Assembly (NCBI GenBank): GCA_012519495.1 | Contig: JAAYQA010000062.1 | Coordinates: 18,764-82,763 of the forward strand | Direction of reading: 5' to 3' | Length of the DNA: 64,000 nucleotides | Source: Tissierellia bacterium | Lineage (GTDB): Bacteria > Bacillota > Clostridia > Tissierellales > Peptoniphilaceae | Notes under the pieces: model-generated | What the model saw: the letters and a program-made list of their open reading frames with translations, nothing else | Databases searched by the model: none | Told to the model about the DNA's origin: nothing | In this document: positions 9,056-17,262 of the stretch, in pieces | Position numbering within the stretch: the first letter of the stretch is position 1 | Layout: the number at the start of each line of letters is the position of its first letter | Position numbers and translations under genes: made by a program

Positions 9056-9555
9056 GTATTATGCATCCCATGTTACAAAAATTGGTTACATCCGAGTTTA
9101 TGAACGAGAATCAGGCAAAGGTGATTCAGGAAGCCGTTGACAACAAAGACACCGTGATCGCTTCCGGCCACCGTTCGGCAGCGGTTCGTCCGTTATTGGC
9201 AACCCTGATGACCATGGCAAAAGCAAATGACACAAAGCAAGTGAAAGCCATGGAAGATATTACCGATGATACCGAGTATATCCTGCTTCCGGGTCTGGGT
9301 GTAGACAATTTTGAAGAATATGTACAAAAAGCCTTTGAAGCAAAGCCGCCGATGATTACGATCAAAGAACCCGAGCATCCTTATTCCATGATGAAGGTCA
9401 TGAAACTGGCTGCGAAAGCATCCGGCAATACCGACAAGCAAACCTGGCTCCTGGAATGCCGCAAAGTGGATAATATTCCGCGATTGGTGGAGATTCACCG
9501 CTTCTATTACAATGAAAAAGGAAAAGTCACACTGGAAAAACAGACCAGAGACTAA
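9052..9555 (+). CDS. Conserved-looking protein of unknown function with a degenerate P-loop-like stretch
   Basis: I do not assign a function. The 167-residue product is soluble, with no signal or membrane segment. The stretch VIASGHRSAAVRPLLATL (about residues 36-53) sits where a secretion-type ATPase might have its phosphate loop, but the GKS/T lysine is absent, so nucleotide binding is doubtful. The rest is a mixed alpha/beta pattern ending in a charged tail. Translation is coupled to the zincin gene by ATGA; an alternative start is ATG at 9061. A strong hairpin follows at once, so it closes the operon that starts with the J-domain protein. Confidence 0.6.
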   Translation: MSIMHPMLQKLVTSEFMNENQAKVIQEAVDNKDTVIASGHRSAAVRPLLATLMTMAKANDTKQVKAMEDITDDTEYILLPGLGVDNFEEYVQKAFEAKPPMITIKEPEHPYSMMKVMKLAAKASGNTDKQTWLLECRKVDNIPRLVEIHRFYYNEKGKVTLEKQTRD

Positions 9556-9562
9556 TTGCACA

Positions 9563-9592
9563 AACAAAACGCGGAGCGATCCGCGTTTTGTT
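9563..9592 (+). terminator. Terminator hairpin between the J-domain operon and csoR
   Basis: A perfect 13-bp inverted repeat (9563-9575 with 9580-9592, loop GCGA) has A-rich and T-rich ends, so it could act in both directions. Confidence 0.75.
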
Positions 9593-9636
9593 ATGCTATC
9601 ATGCGCAAATTCATTGTGCCAAATCCTGTTTTGTGG

Positions 9637-9665
9637 TGGCATTATACCCCGTGGGGGTATATAAT
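9637..9665 (+). promoter_or_regulatory. csoR-copA promoter with CsoR operator
   Basis: The -10 TATAAT lies at 9660-9665, with TGGCAT at 9637-9642 as a weak -35 (17-base spacer). A perfect palindrome TATACCCC-GTG-GGGGTATA spans 9643-9661. Its CCCC/GGGG core is what CsoR proteins bind. It fills the spacer and overlaps the -10, so bound CsoR would block polymerase and copper would release it. Confidence 0.85.
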
Positions 9666-9682
9666 GTCTATGAGGTGAACCA

Positions 9683-9976
9683 ATGAAGAAAGAGTGCAAG
9701 CATCCGACACAGGAGGCGGCGCGTCTGCAAAAGCCGATGCTGTCGCGTTTGAACCGGATCGAAGGGCAGATACGCGGCGTGAAACGGATGATCGAAGAAG
9801 ACGCGTATTGCGACGATATTATTCATCAGATATCGGCGTCCCGCGCGGCGTTGCGCGAGGTGCAGAATCTGCTATTGGACAATCATATCCGTCATTGTGT
9901 GAAAGAACAGCTTTTTCACGGAAAAGACAATGTCATAGAAGAACTGGTGCACACCGTGCGCAAGATGACGCGCTGA
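9683..9976 (+). CDS. csoR: Copper-sensing repressor CsoR
   Basis: Cu(I)-responsive all-helical repressor of the CsoR/RcnR family, 97 residues. The copper ligands are present as C43, H68 and C72. Their spacing of 25 and 4 residues equals that of the characterised Mycobacterium CsoR (C36, H61, C65). The family core is SRLNRIEGQIRGVKRMI. The start is preceded by GAGGTG. The gene lies directly behind a CsoR-type operator and 24 bases before copA, so it is expected to repress its own operon until copper binds. Confidence 0.95.
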   Translation: MKKECKHPTQEAARLQKPMLSRLNRIEGQIRGVKRMIEEDAYCDDIIHQISASRAALREVQNLLLDNHIRHCVKEQLFHGKDNVIEELVHTVRKMTR

Positions 9977-10000
9977 CGGCACAGGAAGGAACTCGGATCG

Positions 10001-12544
10001 ATGAAACAACAATATGATGTAATGGGAATGACCTGCTCTGCCTGCCAGGCGGCAGTGGAACGGGCCGTGCATAAAGTCCCCGGCACCGACAATGTGCAGG
10101 TGAATCTGCTCACTGGGAAGCTGCATGTGGAAGCCGATGAAACGATTTCGGATCAGATTATTGCGGCGGTGGAAAAAGCGGGTTACACAGCAAGCAGTAC
10201 AAGCCGGGAGAAGACTGCTCCGTCGGTACAGAAGGCAGAGGAGAATCAGTTTAAAAAAGAAGCAAAGGAGTTAAAAAAGCGCCTGTTGTGGTCGCTCGCC
10301 TTTATGCTGCCTTTAATGTATATTGCCATGGGGCATATGGTGGGTGCGCCTTTACCCGCCGGGCTTACGGGCACAGAAAATCACGCCAACTTTGCTCTCA
10401 CGCAGTTTTTGCTCACCATCCCGGTGCTTTTTATCAACCGTGGGTATTTTATACGCGGTTTCAAATCGCTGTATCACCGGGCGCCCAATATGGACAGCCT
10501 GATCGCTGTAGGCTCGGGGGCGGCGGTTCTCTACGGGATTTACGCTTTGTATCGTATCAATACGGCGATGGCTGCGGGCGACTGGGAGACCGTGCATGCG
10601 ATGGGCATGCAATTGTATTTTGAATCCTCGGTGATGATACTCACCCTGATCACCTTGGGTAAGTTTTTGGAGGCACGAGCCAAAAGCCGGACAACGGATT
10701 CGCTGACAAAGCTGATGGATCTGGCACCGAAAACCGCCCGCGTAGTGCGGGATGACACAGAGATTGTGGTGGCAGCGGAAGATCTTAAGGCCGGTGACTG
10801 GATCCGTATCCGACCGGGCGAACGGCTGCCTGTGGACGGTGTGGTGGTTGCAGGGAGCAGTTCTGTGGATACTTCGGCGATTACCGGGGAGAGTATACCG
10901 GTTTTGGTGGAAAAAGAGGACAAGGTGACTTCCGGTACGGTGAATCTCACGGGAACGATCGACTTTCGCGTCACGCAGGTCGGGTCGGATACGACATTGG
11001 CCCAGATTGTTCGCCTCGTGGAAGAAGCCAATGCCACCAAGGCTCCGATTGCCAAATTAGCCGATAGGATCAGCGGTATCTTTGTGCCGATTGTGCTTGT
11101 TATCGCGCTGTTAACCTTTACTATCTGGATGCTTGCAGGCAGCGGTCTGGAATTTTCCCTGACCAATGCCATTTCCGTTTTGGTTATTTCCTGTCCTTGC
11201 GCATTGGGACTGGCAACGCCTGTCGCCATTATGGTGGGTACGGGAAAAGGCGCCGGCGAAGGTATTCTGATCAAGTCGGCGGAATCATTGGAAGTTCTGC
11301 ACGATGTGGATACGGTTCTTTTGGATAAAACCGGAACGATCACCCGGGGAGAACCGGTTGTAACCGATGTGGTAACGACTGGCGATATCAGCGAGAAGGA
11401 ATTTCTGACAATTGCAGCCACGCTTGAATCGGCATCGGAACATCCCCTGTCACGGGCGATACTCCGCCATGCGAAACAGCAAGGTATACAGGCGGGGATA
11501 GCGGAGGATTTTCAGGCGGTTTCGGGCTTCGGGATTGAAGGACGGATCGATGGAACGCATTATTTGGCCGGGAACCGTCGCTTTTTGACCAAACGGCAGA
11601 TAAAGGGACTTGAATCACTGGATATACTGGATACCTGGGCCGAAGAGGGAAAAACGCCGATGCTTTTTTCTGACCCGGAGCGGGTCATCGGGATGATGGC
11701 CGTACAGGATCCGATTAAGAAGAGCAGTGTAGAGGCAATCCGTGCGTTGCATGAAGCCGGTATGGAAGTGATGATGCTCACCGGAGACAATGAGAAAACC
11801 GCACAGGCTATCGCAAAGGAAGCCGGATTGGACCGCGTGTTCGCCCAGGTATTACCGGCAGACAAAGAAGAAAAAGTGCGCGAGCTGCAGGAAAGCAAAA
11901 AGAAGGTCGCAATGGTGGGCGACGGCATTAACGATGCACCGGCACTGGCGCGTGCCGATGTCGGCGTGGCGATCGGCGCCGGGACGGATATTGCCATGGA
12001 ATCAGCCGATATCGTACTGGTCAGAAGTGCGCTGACCGATCTGGTTGCAGCGATCGATCTAAGTCGTGCTACGATCCGCAATATTAAACAGAATCTGTTT
12101 TGGGCGTTTTTCTACAATACATTGGGGATTCCCATTGCAGCGGGTTTACTCTATAAGAGTACCGGGATTCTTATGAATCCGATGCTGGCAGCCGGTGCGA
12201 TGAGCGTGAGTTCGGTTTTTGTTGTAACGAATGCATTACGACTCAACCGTTTTCAAAAAAGATCATTCGCATCAGATGTATCGCAGTCGCAAGCAGAGGA
12301 AGACACCGTGACAGAAAACAGAATACAGGAGGGTATCATGGAAAGAACATTGCATGTAGAAGGTATGACCTGCTCACATTGTGAAGCGCGGGTTAAGAAA
12401 GTATTGGAAGCAGTTGAGGGTGTACAGAAAGTGGAAGTGGATCTGGAAGCGCATACTGCGCGGGTGCAGGGGGAATCCCTGGAGGATACACAATTGACTG
12501 CCGTGGTGGAAGATGCGGGGTATGAAGTAAAAGAGATCGTCTAA
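10001..12544 (+). CDS. copA: Copper-exporting P1B-type ATPase CopA with C-terminal CopZ-like domain
   Basis: Exports Cu(I) across the cytoplasmic membrane. Order of parts in the 847 residues: heavy-metal domain 1 (GMTCSAC, C12/C15), membrane segments, actuator TGES, the CPC ion site (398-400, SCPCALG), the phosphorylated aspartate D442 in DKTGT, HP motif (SEHPLS), GDGINDAP hinge, last membrane pair. A linker then leads to a second complete heavy-metal domain from about residue 780 (VEGMTCSHC, C791/C794). A CopA carrying such a domain at the C-terminus is unusual. The domain starts with a methionine codon at 12338 behind AGGAGGG, so it can also be read as an independent CopZ start. Co-transcribed with csoR. 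Confidence 0.95.
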   Translation: MKQQYDVMGMTCSACQAAVERAVHKVPGTDNVQVNLLTGKLHVEADETISDQIIAAVEKAGYTASSTSREKTAPSVQKAEENQFKKEAKELKKRLLWSLAFMLPLMYIAMGHMVGAPLPAGLTGTENHANFALTQFLLTIPVLFINRGYFIRGFKSLYHRAPNMDSLIAVGSGAAVLYGIYALYRINTAMAAGDWETVHAMGMQLYFESSVMILTLITLGKFLEARAKSRTTDSLTKLMDLAPKTARVVRDDTEIVVAAEDLKAGDWIRIRPGERLPVDGVVVAGSSSVDTSAITGESIPVLVEKEDKVTSGTVNLTGTIDFRVTQVGSDTTLAQIVRLVEEANATKAPIAKLADRISGIFVPIVLVIALLTFTIWMLAGSGLEFSLTNAISVLVISCPCALGLATPVAIMVGTGKGAGEGILIKSAESLEVLHDVDTVLLDKTGTITRGEPVVTDVVTTGDISEKEFLTIAATLESASEHPLSRAILRHAKQQGIQAGIAEDFQAVSGFGIEGRIDGTHYLAGNRRFLTKRQIKGLESLDILDTWAEEGKTPMLFSDPERVIGMMAVQDPIKKSSVEAIRALHEAGMEVMMLTGDNEKTAQAIAKEAGLDRVFAQVLPADKEEKVRELQESKKKVAMVGDGINDAPALARADVGVAIGAGTDIAMESADIVLVRSALTDLVAAIDLSRATIRNIKQNLFWAFFYNTLGIPIAAGLLYKSTGILMNPMLAAGAMSVSSVFVVTNALRLNRFQKRSFASDVSQSQAEEDTVTENRIQEGIMERTLHVEGMTCSHCEARVKKVLEAVEGVQKVEVDLEAHTARVQGESLEDTQLTAVVEDAGYEVKEIV
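12338..12544 (+). CDS. Possible internally initiated CopZ-like copper chaperone (in frame within copA)
   Basis: An in-frame ATG at 12338 is preceded by AGGAGGG (12327-12333) with a 4-base gap, better than most ribosome sites in the window. It would yield a 68-residue protein with GMTCSHCEARV and the usual beta-alpha-beta pattern of CopZ, the cytoplasmic Cu(I) carrier that hands copper to CopA. Whether it is made separately is an inference. The arrangement could come from a copA-copZ operon that lost the copA stop codon. Confidence 0.5.
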   Translation: MERTLHVEGMTCSHCEARVKKVLEAVEGVQKVEVDLEAHTARVQGESLEDTQLTAVVEDAGYEVKEIV

Positions 12545-12620
12545 AAAATCGGCTCCTTTTCTTTCGATTGTCTGTCTATTGGCATTCATTTCCGATTCGG
12601 GCTGTTTTTACCGATTTTTT
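12543..12620 (+). terminator. Possible long-loop terminator after copA
   Basis: AAAAAATCGG (12543-12552) and CCGATTTTTT (12611-12620) are perfect inverted repeats, but the 58-base loop makes terminator function uncertain. Confidence 0.3.
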
Positions 12621-12673
12621 GCTGCGATCATGGGTAAACAATGAAATAAGGAAGGGAAGAAAGGAGCCTTGTT

Positions 12674-13528
12674 ATGACAAATGGTCAAATACGGCAAGAG
12701 GCCTTAGCGAAACTGAAAAGGAACTTTCTTTATTACATCAAAGGAGGCATTCCGCGATTTGTCTTTTTTCTGCTCTTGTTTATTGCAGGAGGGAGCTGGT
12801 TTTTCCGCAGCGTGATACGAATGTCTGCCGACCCGTTTTCCGGTATTGGCTCTTTTTTGGGAGGCTTTGTCCTGAGCAACCTGGTAGCTGCAATCGGAGC
12901 CGGATTATTGAATTACGGATACCAGATTTATCTGCTTCGTTTGCTGCGGTACGGAGAAACGGATATGCAGAATGCGCTGTCCGGCTTTTCGTATTTGGGC
13001 GTACGCTTTCTTGGCATGATGATTCCCATTGCCTTGATTCTTGCGGCGGTTAGCGGAGCCTTGCAGTATCTACTGACAAGTGCCGGCGCAGAAGATACCG
13101 GGTCGTTTATCGGTTTGATTCTTACTTTGATTGTCGGTTTGGTTTTGTGGATTATCCCGTATCTGATCCACGATCATCCGGAGATGTCGGCGGGGAAAGT
13201 ATTGCGCCTTGCATGGGATAAAATGCGCGGACACAAATGGAATTTTTTTAAGCTGCAGATTCCGCCCATACTGGTTTTGATTGTGTTTTTTCTCGTGCTG
13301 ATAATGGGAGCGGTTTTTATGATGATTCCGATCATTGACAGTCTGCTTCGCACCGGAGATTTCAGTGCACTGTTTGCTCCGAGTATGCTTATATTTCTCA
13401 TTTTGTATTTTGTAGCCGGTATTGTAATTGACTTGTATTTTGTAACGCTTCACATTACGTATTATGAAAACCGATTAGCGACACCGCCGGGCGATGAAAT
13501 CTATTATACAATCGATCCGGAAAGCTGA
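12674..13528 (+). CDS. DUF975-family integral membrane protein
   Basis: Polytopic membrane protein of 284 residues with about six hydrophobic segments and no catalytic motif. The N-terminus (IRQEALAKLKRNFLYYI), the long first helix and the mid-protein HDHPEMSAGKVLRLAWDKMRGHKW resemble the DUF975 (PF06161) family of Firmicutes; function unknown. The start at 12674 has AAGGAGCC 7 bases upstream. It stands alone between copA and the MATE pump and is followed by a strong terminator. Confidence 0.72.
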   Translation: MTNGQIRQEALAKLKRNFLYYIKGGIPRFVFFLLLFIAGGSWFFRSVIRMSADPFSGIGSFLGGFVLSNLVAAIGAGLLNYGYQIYLLRLLRYGETDMQNALSGFSYLGVRFLGMMIPIALILAAVSGALQYLLTSAGAEDTGSFIGLILTLIVGLVLWIIPYLIHDHPEMSAGKVLRLAWDKMRGHKWNFFKLQIPPILVLIVFFLVLIMGAVFMMIPIIDSLLRTGDFSALFAPSMLIFLILYFVAGIVIDLYFVTLHITYYENRLATPPGDEIYYTIDPES

Positions 13529-13556
13529 TTTGGAGCGGATGATCCGAACAAATCGT

Positions 13557-13593
13557 ACCGCCTGTGCAGGAAACTGTGCGGGCGGTGTTTTTT
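13557..13593 (+). terminator. Rho-independent terminator after the DUF975 gene
   Basis: A 13-bp stem including G-T pairs (13557-13569 with 13574-13586), loop GAAA, then G and six T. Confidence 0.85.
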
Positions 13594-13594
13594 G

Positions 13595-13624
13595 TTCGCA
13601 ATGCGGACACGGATTCGGTATAAT
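13595..13624 (+). promoter_or_regulatory. Promoter of the MATE-zupT-thioesterase unit
   Basis: TATAAT at 13619-13624 with TTCGCA at 13595-13600 (18-base spacer), directly after the terminator T-run. The -35 is weak. Confidence 0.55.
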
Positions 13625-13652
13625 AGACCAAGTGATAAAAAGGGGGATTCCT

Positions 13653-15089
13653 ATGCAGCGAAAAGACATGACTGAAAAAATACTCTATGGATCTCTCTGG
13701 AAGAGCATACTATTTGTTGCGCTTCCCTTAATGCTGAACAATCTGATTCAAACTCTTTATAATCTGGCGGATGCGCTTTGGGTCGGGCGCCTCGGCCCGG
13801 AAGAATTTGCCGCGACGAGTTTTGTCTGGCCGGTTCTGTTTTTGTTTATCTCGGTCGGGATCGGGGTTTCCATGGCGGGCACATCCATCCTGTCGCAATT
13901 GATTGGGGCAAGTAAGTACAAAGATGCGTCGGAATTTGCCTCCCTGATTTACCGGTTGGCCTTGGGTTTTGCCCTGTTGATTGCGGCACTGGGGTATTTT
14001 GTAACGCCTTCTCTTATTCATTGGATGGGTGCACGCGGCCATTTTGCCCGTTTGAGTGCGGACTATCTGCAGATTCTCTTTTTGGGTATGCCCTTTCAGT
14101 TTTTAGCTTTTGCGACCAATGCCGTTTTTCAGGCGCAGGGGATTACCATGCTGACGACTACCCTTAGCGCGGTATCGGCAGGCCTGAATATGGTATTGAA
14201 CCCGTTTTTTATTTTCTCCCGTATACCCGGCACACAGATTGCCGGTTTGGGCTGGGGCGTAGCCGGCGCGGCCTGGGCTACGGTTTTGGCCCAGGGGGTC
14301 CTGGTTGTCATCGGCTTTTTATTTGTGCGGTATAAGTCGGTGCATATTACGGTACAATGGCGTCGCGTACCCTGGAACAAGGAACGCATCTTTTTGATCG
14401 GACGAATCGGTATTCCGTCTGCGATCGGACAGTCGGGTGCTGCGTTTGGTTTTATTATTTTAAACGGCATCATTGCGGCGTTTGGAACCGATACGCTGGC
14501 GGCGTTCGGATTGGTAAACCGCGTATCCGGTATCGGGATGCTTCCTGCGATGGGAATCGGCGCCGCGTTAACCACGGTTGTGGGACAGAATATCGGGCGG
14601 GGGCAGATCCCGCGTGCCAAAGACTCTCTCCGCTGGGGATTTCTCATGACCCTCGCCGTTACAGTAACGCTTACGATACCCTTGTATCTGTTCGATTATC
14701 CGATCCTGAACTTTTTTATGCCGGCCGAACGGACATCGCCCGTCATGGTTCTGGCGCTGCACTTTTTGCTGTACGCGGTTTTTTTGAATCCGTTAATGGG
14801 GTTTTTCAGTGTCTTGCAGGGCTTTTTCCAGGGAACGGGACACACGCGTTACTCCATGATGATGGAAGTGATCCGCTTATGGGGTATACGATTGCCGATG
14901 ATCTGGATTTTGCAGGCCTTGCATGCCTGGACGCGGGACGGGATCTGGTATGCGATGATTGTCAGCAATCTGCTTGTCGTTGTATTGGGCCTTTGGTTCT
15001 ATCGAAACGGGAAGTGGAAAACACGGGTCATGAAAGAAGAATTATCGGACAATCCGGTATTGCTTGAGATAGGAAAGGAAGTGGAATAA
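13653..15089 (+). CDS. MATE-family multidrug efflux transporter
   Basis: Cation-antiporting efflux pump of the NorM/DinF type, 478 residues with about 12 membrane segments in two homologous halves. Family features: the opening TEKILYGSLWKSILFVALPLM, the LYNLADALWVGRLGPEEFAA block of helix 2, and the repeat-half NGIIAAFGTDTLAAFGLVNR. The ATG at 13653 follows AGGGGG by 6 bases and suits the family start; the open frame reaches back to 13494 but into the previous terminator. zupT starts 2 bases after its stop. A second MATE gene lies at 40781; the two are distant in sequence. Confidence 0.9.
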   Translation: MQRKDMTEKILYGSLWKSILFVALPLMLNNLIQTLYNLADALWVGRLGPEEFAATSFVWPVLFLFISVGIGVSMAGTSILSQLIGASKYKDASEFASLIYRLALGFALLIAALGYFVTPSLIHWMGARGHFARLSADYLQILFLGMPFQFLAFATNAVFQAQGITMLTTTLSAVSAGLNMVLNPFFIFSRIPGTQIAGLGWGVAGAAWATVLAQGVLVVIGFLFVRYKSVHITVQWRRVPWNKERIFLIGRIGIPSAIGQSGAAFGFIILNGIIAAFGTDTLAAFGLVNRVSGIGMLPAMGIGAALTTVVGQNIGRGQIPRAKDSLRWGFLMTLAVTVTLTIPLYLFDYPILNFFMPAERTSPVMVLALHFLLYAVFLNPLMGFFSVLQGFFQGTGHTRYSMMMEVIRLWGIRLPMIWILQALHAWTRDGIWYAMIVSNLLVVVLGLWFYRNGKWKTRVMKEELSDNPVLLEIGKEVE

Positions 15090-15091
15090 TA

Positions 15092-15928
15092 ATGGAAGGG
15101 AATTTTACGATTGCATTTATTGTAACCGCGCTGGCGGGTTTGTCCACCGGTTTCGGTTCTCTGATCGCGTTGGTCGTAAAACGGACAAATATGAAGTTTT
15201 TGTCCGCCGCGCTGGGCTTTTCCGCCGGGGTTATGATTTTTGTATCCTTCGTGGAGATTTATCCCAAAGCGCTGGAAGCTCTAAGTGCCGTCTATCCGGA
15301 TCGCACGGCAAATCTGATTACGATGGGAGGATTTTTCGGGGGCATGCTCCTGATCGCCGTGATTGACAAACTGGTACCGGATTTTGAAAACCCGCATACG
15401 ATGCACTCGCAGGAAGAACTCGACGAATTACGGGAAGATGTGGAAGAAGGTATCGACAAATCACCGGAACAGAACAAGGACGCATTGTACCGCATGGGCA
15501 TATTGTCCGCCATTGCGATAGCGATTCACAATTTTCCGGAAGGATTGGCTACCTTTACGGCAACATTACGTGACCCGAGCCTCGGGATTCCCATTGCGGT
15601 TGCGATTGCCATTCACAATATACCGGAAGGGATTGCTGTTTCGATCCCCTTGTATTATTCAACCGGAAGTAAGCGAAAAGCCTTTTTGTACTCGTTTTTG
15701 TCGGGACTGGCCGAGCCGGTGGGGGCTTTGGTCGGATTCTTACTGCTGTCGCGTTTCTTTAACGATCTGACCTTCGGCATTATGTTTGCTGTCGTTGCAG
15801 GGATCATGGTGTATATCTCTTTGGATGAACTGTTACCCGCATCGGAAGAATACGGAGAGCATCATATCTCGTTGTACGGGCTCATCTCCGGGATGCTGGT
15901 GATGGCGGTTTCCCTGCTTGTGCTGTAG
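15092..15928 (+). CDS. zupT: Zinc transporter ZupT (ZIP family)
   Basis: Uptake of zinc and possibly other divalent metals (ZIP family, GufA/ZupT branch). It has 278 residues and eight predicted helices, with the two metal-coordinating helices intact: HNFPEGLATF and HNIPEGIAVS. The acidic loop between helices 3 and 4 (EELDELREDVEEGIDK) lacks the usual His cluster. It lies 2 bases after the MATE gene and overlaps nothing else, so the two are probably co-transcribed. Confidence 0.92.
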   Translation: MEGNFTIAFIVTALAGLSTGFGSLIALVVKRTNMKFLSAALGFSAGVMIFVSFVEIYPKALEALSAVYPDRTANLITMGGFFGGMLLIAVIDKLVPDFENPHTMHSQEELDELREDVEEGIDKSPEQNKDALYRMGILSAIAIAIHNFPEGLATFTATLRDPSLGIPIAVAIAIHNIPEGIAVSIPLYYSTGSKRKAFLYSFLSGLAEPVGALVGFLLLSRFFNDLTFGIMFAVVAGIMVYISLDELLPASEEYGEHHISLYGLISGMLVMAVSLLVL

Positions 15929-15935
15929 GTGTGAA

Positions 15936-16640
15936 ATGCAGACTTTCACGATGCAGATTCCGGTGCACTTTTCCGATTCGGATGCATCCGGCCGCATGTC
16001 GCCTACTTCGGTGATGCGGGCCATGATCGAGAGTTCCATGCGGCATTCAGATTCGGTGGAACAGGCGGATTTTCCCGGCTTCTGGGTCTTGTATCAATGG
16101 GATGTCGACTTTCATTCTTTCCCGAAGCCCGGCACGACCTTGCAGGCAACGACATGGACGACCGGCTTTTACAAGTTTTATGCCTACCGGCAATTCCTTT
16201 TGGAAGAAAACGGACAAACGGTAGCCGAGGCGCGCACCAGCTGGCTATTGCTTTCCCATTCCGATCAAAGACCTCTGCGCGTACCGGAAGCCTTTGCGGC
16301 CCGTTACGGGTCGGAGCTTTTAACCAAACAGCTAAAAACGGAAAAAGAACCGGAATCCTTTTTGCCGGTGCACAAAGAAGACATTCGCGTACGCAGCTAT
16401 CACATCGACGCCAATCAGCATGTAAACAACCTCGTATATGCTGACTGGGTTCTGGAAGCTATACCGCCGGTGTTTCGCGGTGCCCATGCACTGAAAAAGA
16501 TGGTGCTCACCTACAGAAAACAAATCTTTTACCCGGATACGGTGCAAACCGTCGCCACACAGGAAGGGGCAGAAATCGCTCATCGCATTGTAGATAGCAA
16601 AGGGGAAACCCGCGCCTGGGCGCGAACCCGTTGGGAGTAA
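15936..16640 (+). CDS. Acyl-ACP thioesterase family protein
   Basis: Double hot-dog thioesterase (PF01643-like), expected to hydrolyse acyl-ACP and release free fatty acids in the cytoplasm. The first half starts IPVHFSDSDASGRMSPTSVM, with a second hot-dog from about residue 145. The catalytic block is RSYHIDANQHVNNLVYADW, where N and H match the family Asn-His pair. The 234-residue length is normal for the bacterial form. ATG at 15936 is preferred to the TTG at 15918; ATG 15951 is also possible since the ribosome site is weak. It is the last gene before a strong terminator. Confidence 0.85.
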   Translation: MQTFTMQIPVHFSDSDASGRMSPTSVMRAMIESSMRHSDSVEQADFPGFWVLYQWDVDFHSFPKPGTTLQATTWTTGFYKFYAYRQFLLEENGQTVAEARTSWLLLSHSDQRPLRVPEAFAARYGSELLTKQLKTEKEPESFLPVHKEDIRVRSYHIDANQHVNNLVYADWVLEAIPPVFRGAHALKKMVLTYRKQIFYPDTVQTVATQEGAEIAHRIVDSKGETRAWARTRWE

Positions 16641-16657
16641 GTCTGACCTTATTTTGA

Positions 16658-16696
16658 GATCCTCCGATTTGATCCTCCGTCGGAGGATCTTTTTTT
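16658..16696 (+). terminator. Rho-independent terminator after the thioesterase gene
   Basis: GATCCTCCG occurs twice (16658 and 16671), followed by its complement CGGAGGATC (16681-16689) and seven T. The first copy leaves a workable loop; the second would leave a 1-base loop. Confidence 0.8.
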
Positions 16697-16727
16697 GTGC
16701 AGAAAAGGGGAAAATTGTCGCTGTGGC

Positions 16728-16756
16728 TTGAAAGCAGGTAAAAAATCGGGTATAGT
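16728..16756 (+). promoter_or_regulatory. Promoter of the mraZ division/wall cluster
   Basis: TTGAAA (16728-16733), 17-base spacer, TATAGT (16751-16756). It sits just upstream of the MraZ-box repeats. Confidence 0.85.
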
Positions 16757-16762
16757 AGAGTC

Positions 16763-16788
16763 AAGTGGAAGAAAGTGGTACGAAGTGG
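16763..16788 (+). promoter_or_regulatory. MraZ box: three AAGTGG repeats with 10-base period
   Basis: AAGTGG starts at 16763, 16773 and 16783, exactly one helical turn apart. It begins 7 bases after the -10. MraZ proteins bind TGG-type direct repeats spaced by 10 bases in front of their own gene, so this is the likely autoregulatory site. Confidence 0.8.
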
Positions 16789-16815
16789 AACAAATTCCAT
16801 AAAAGCGGGTGCGCC

Positions 16816-17253
16816 ATGAGCATGTTTATCGGAGAATACCATCATTCGTTGGATGACAAAGGACGAGTGAGTATGCCGGCCAAATTCAGAGAAGACTTAG
16901 GGGTTGTCTTTTACATTACAAAGGGGATGGACAGCTGTCTTTTTGTGTACGACAAAGAAGAATGGGAAAAGGCGGAAGAAAAAATCAATAATCTACGGCT
17001 CACCCGAAAAGACGCACGCGCCTTTTCTCGTTTATTCTTCGCCGGTGCATCGCAACAGTCCCTGGACAAGCAGGGGCGTGTTGTCATCCCACAGAATCTG
17101 CGGGAATATGCGGATCTTTCGCGGGATGTGGTTATAATCGGTGTTTCCAATCGCGTGGAAATCTGGGATCGCGAAAAATGGGAAGCATACAATTCTTCGG
17201 AAGAATTCACCTATGACGCCCTGGCGGATCATATGGATGATATAGATTTTTAG
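16816..17253 (+). CDS. mraZ: Transcriptional regulator MraZ
   Basis: DNA-binding regulator of the division and wall cluster, 145 residues, with two AbrB/MraZ-like swapped-hairpin repeats: DDKGRVSMPAKFRE near the N-terminus and DKQGRVVIPQNLRE in the middle. The ribosome site is weak (GCGGGTG). ATG 16816 and ATG 16822 (MFIGEYHHSLD) are both plausible, the latter matching the family start. It is the first gene behind the promoter and MraZ boxes, and rsmH follows after 9 bases. Confidence 0.95.
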   Translation: MSMFIGEYHHSLDDKGRVSMPAKFREDLGVVFYITKGMDSCLFVYDKEEWEKAEEKINNLRLTRKDARAFSRLFFAGASQQSLDKQGRVVIPQNLREYADLSRDVVIIGVSNRVEIWDREKWEAYNSSEEFTYDALADHMDDIDF

Positions 17254-17262
17254 AGGTTGCTT

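Noticed and set aside
13494..13652. Longer N-terminus for the first MATE pump
   Set aside because: It would translate through the DUF975 gene end and a terminator hairpin. The ATG at 13653 has a good ribosome site and family-like start.
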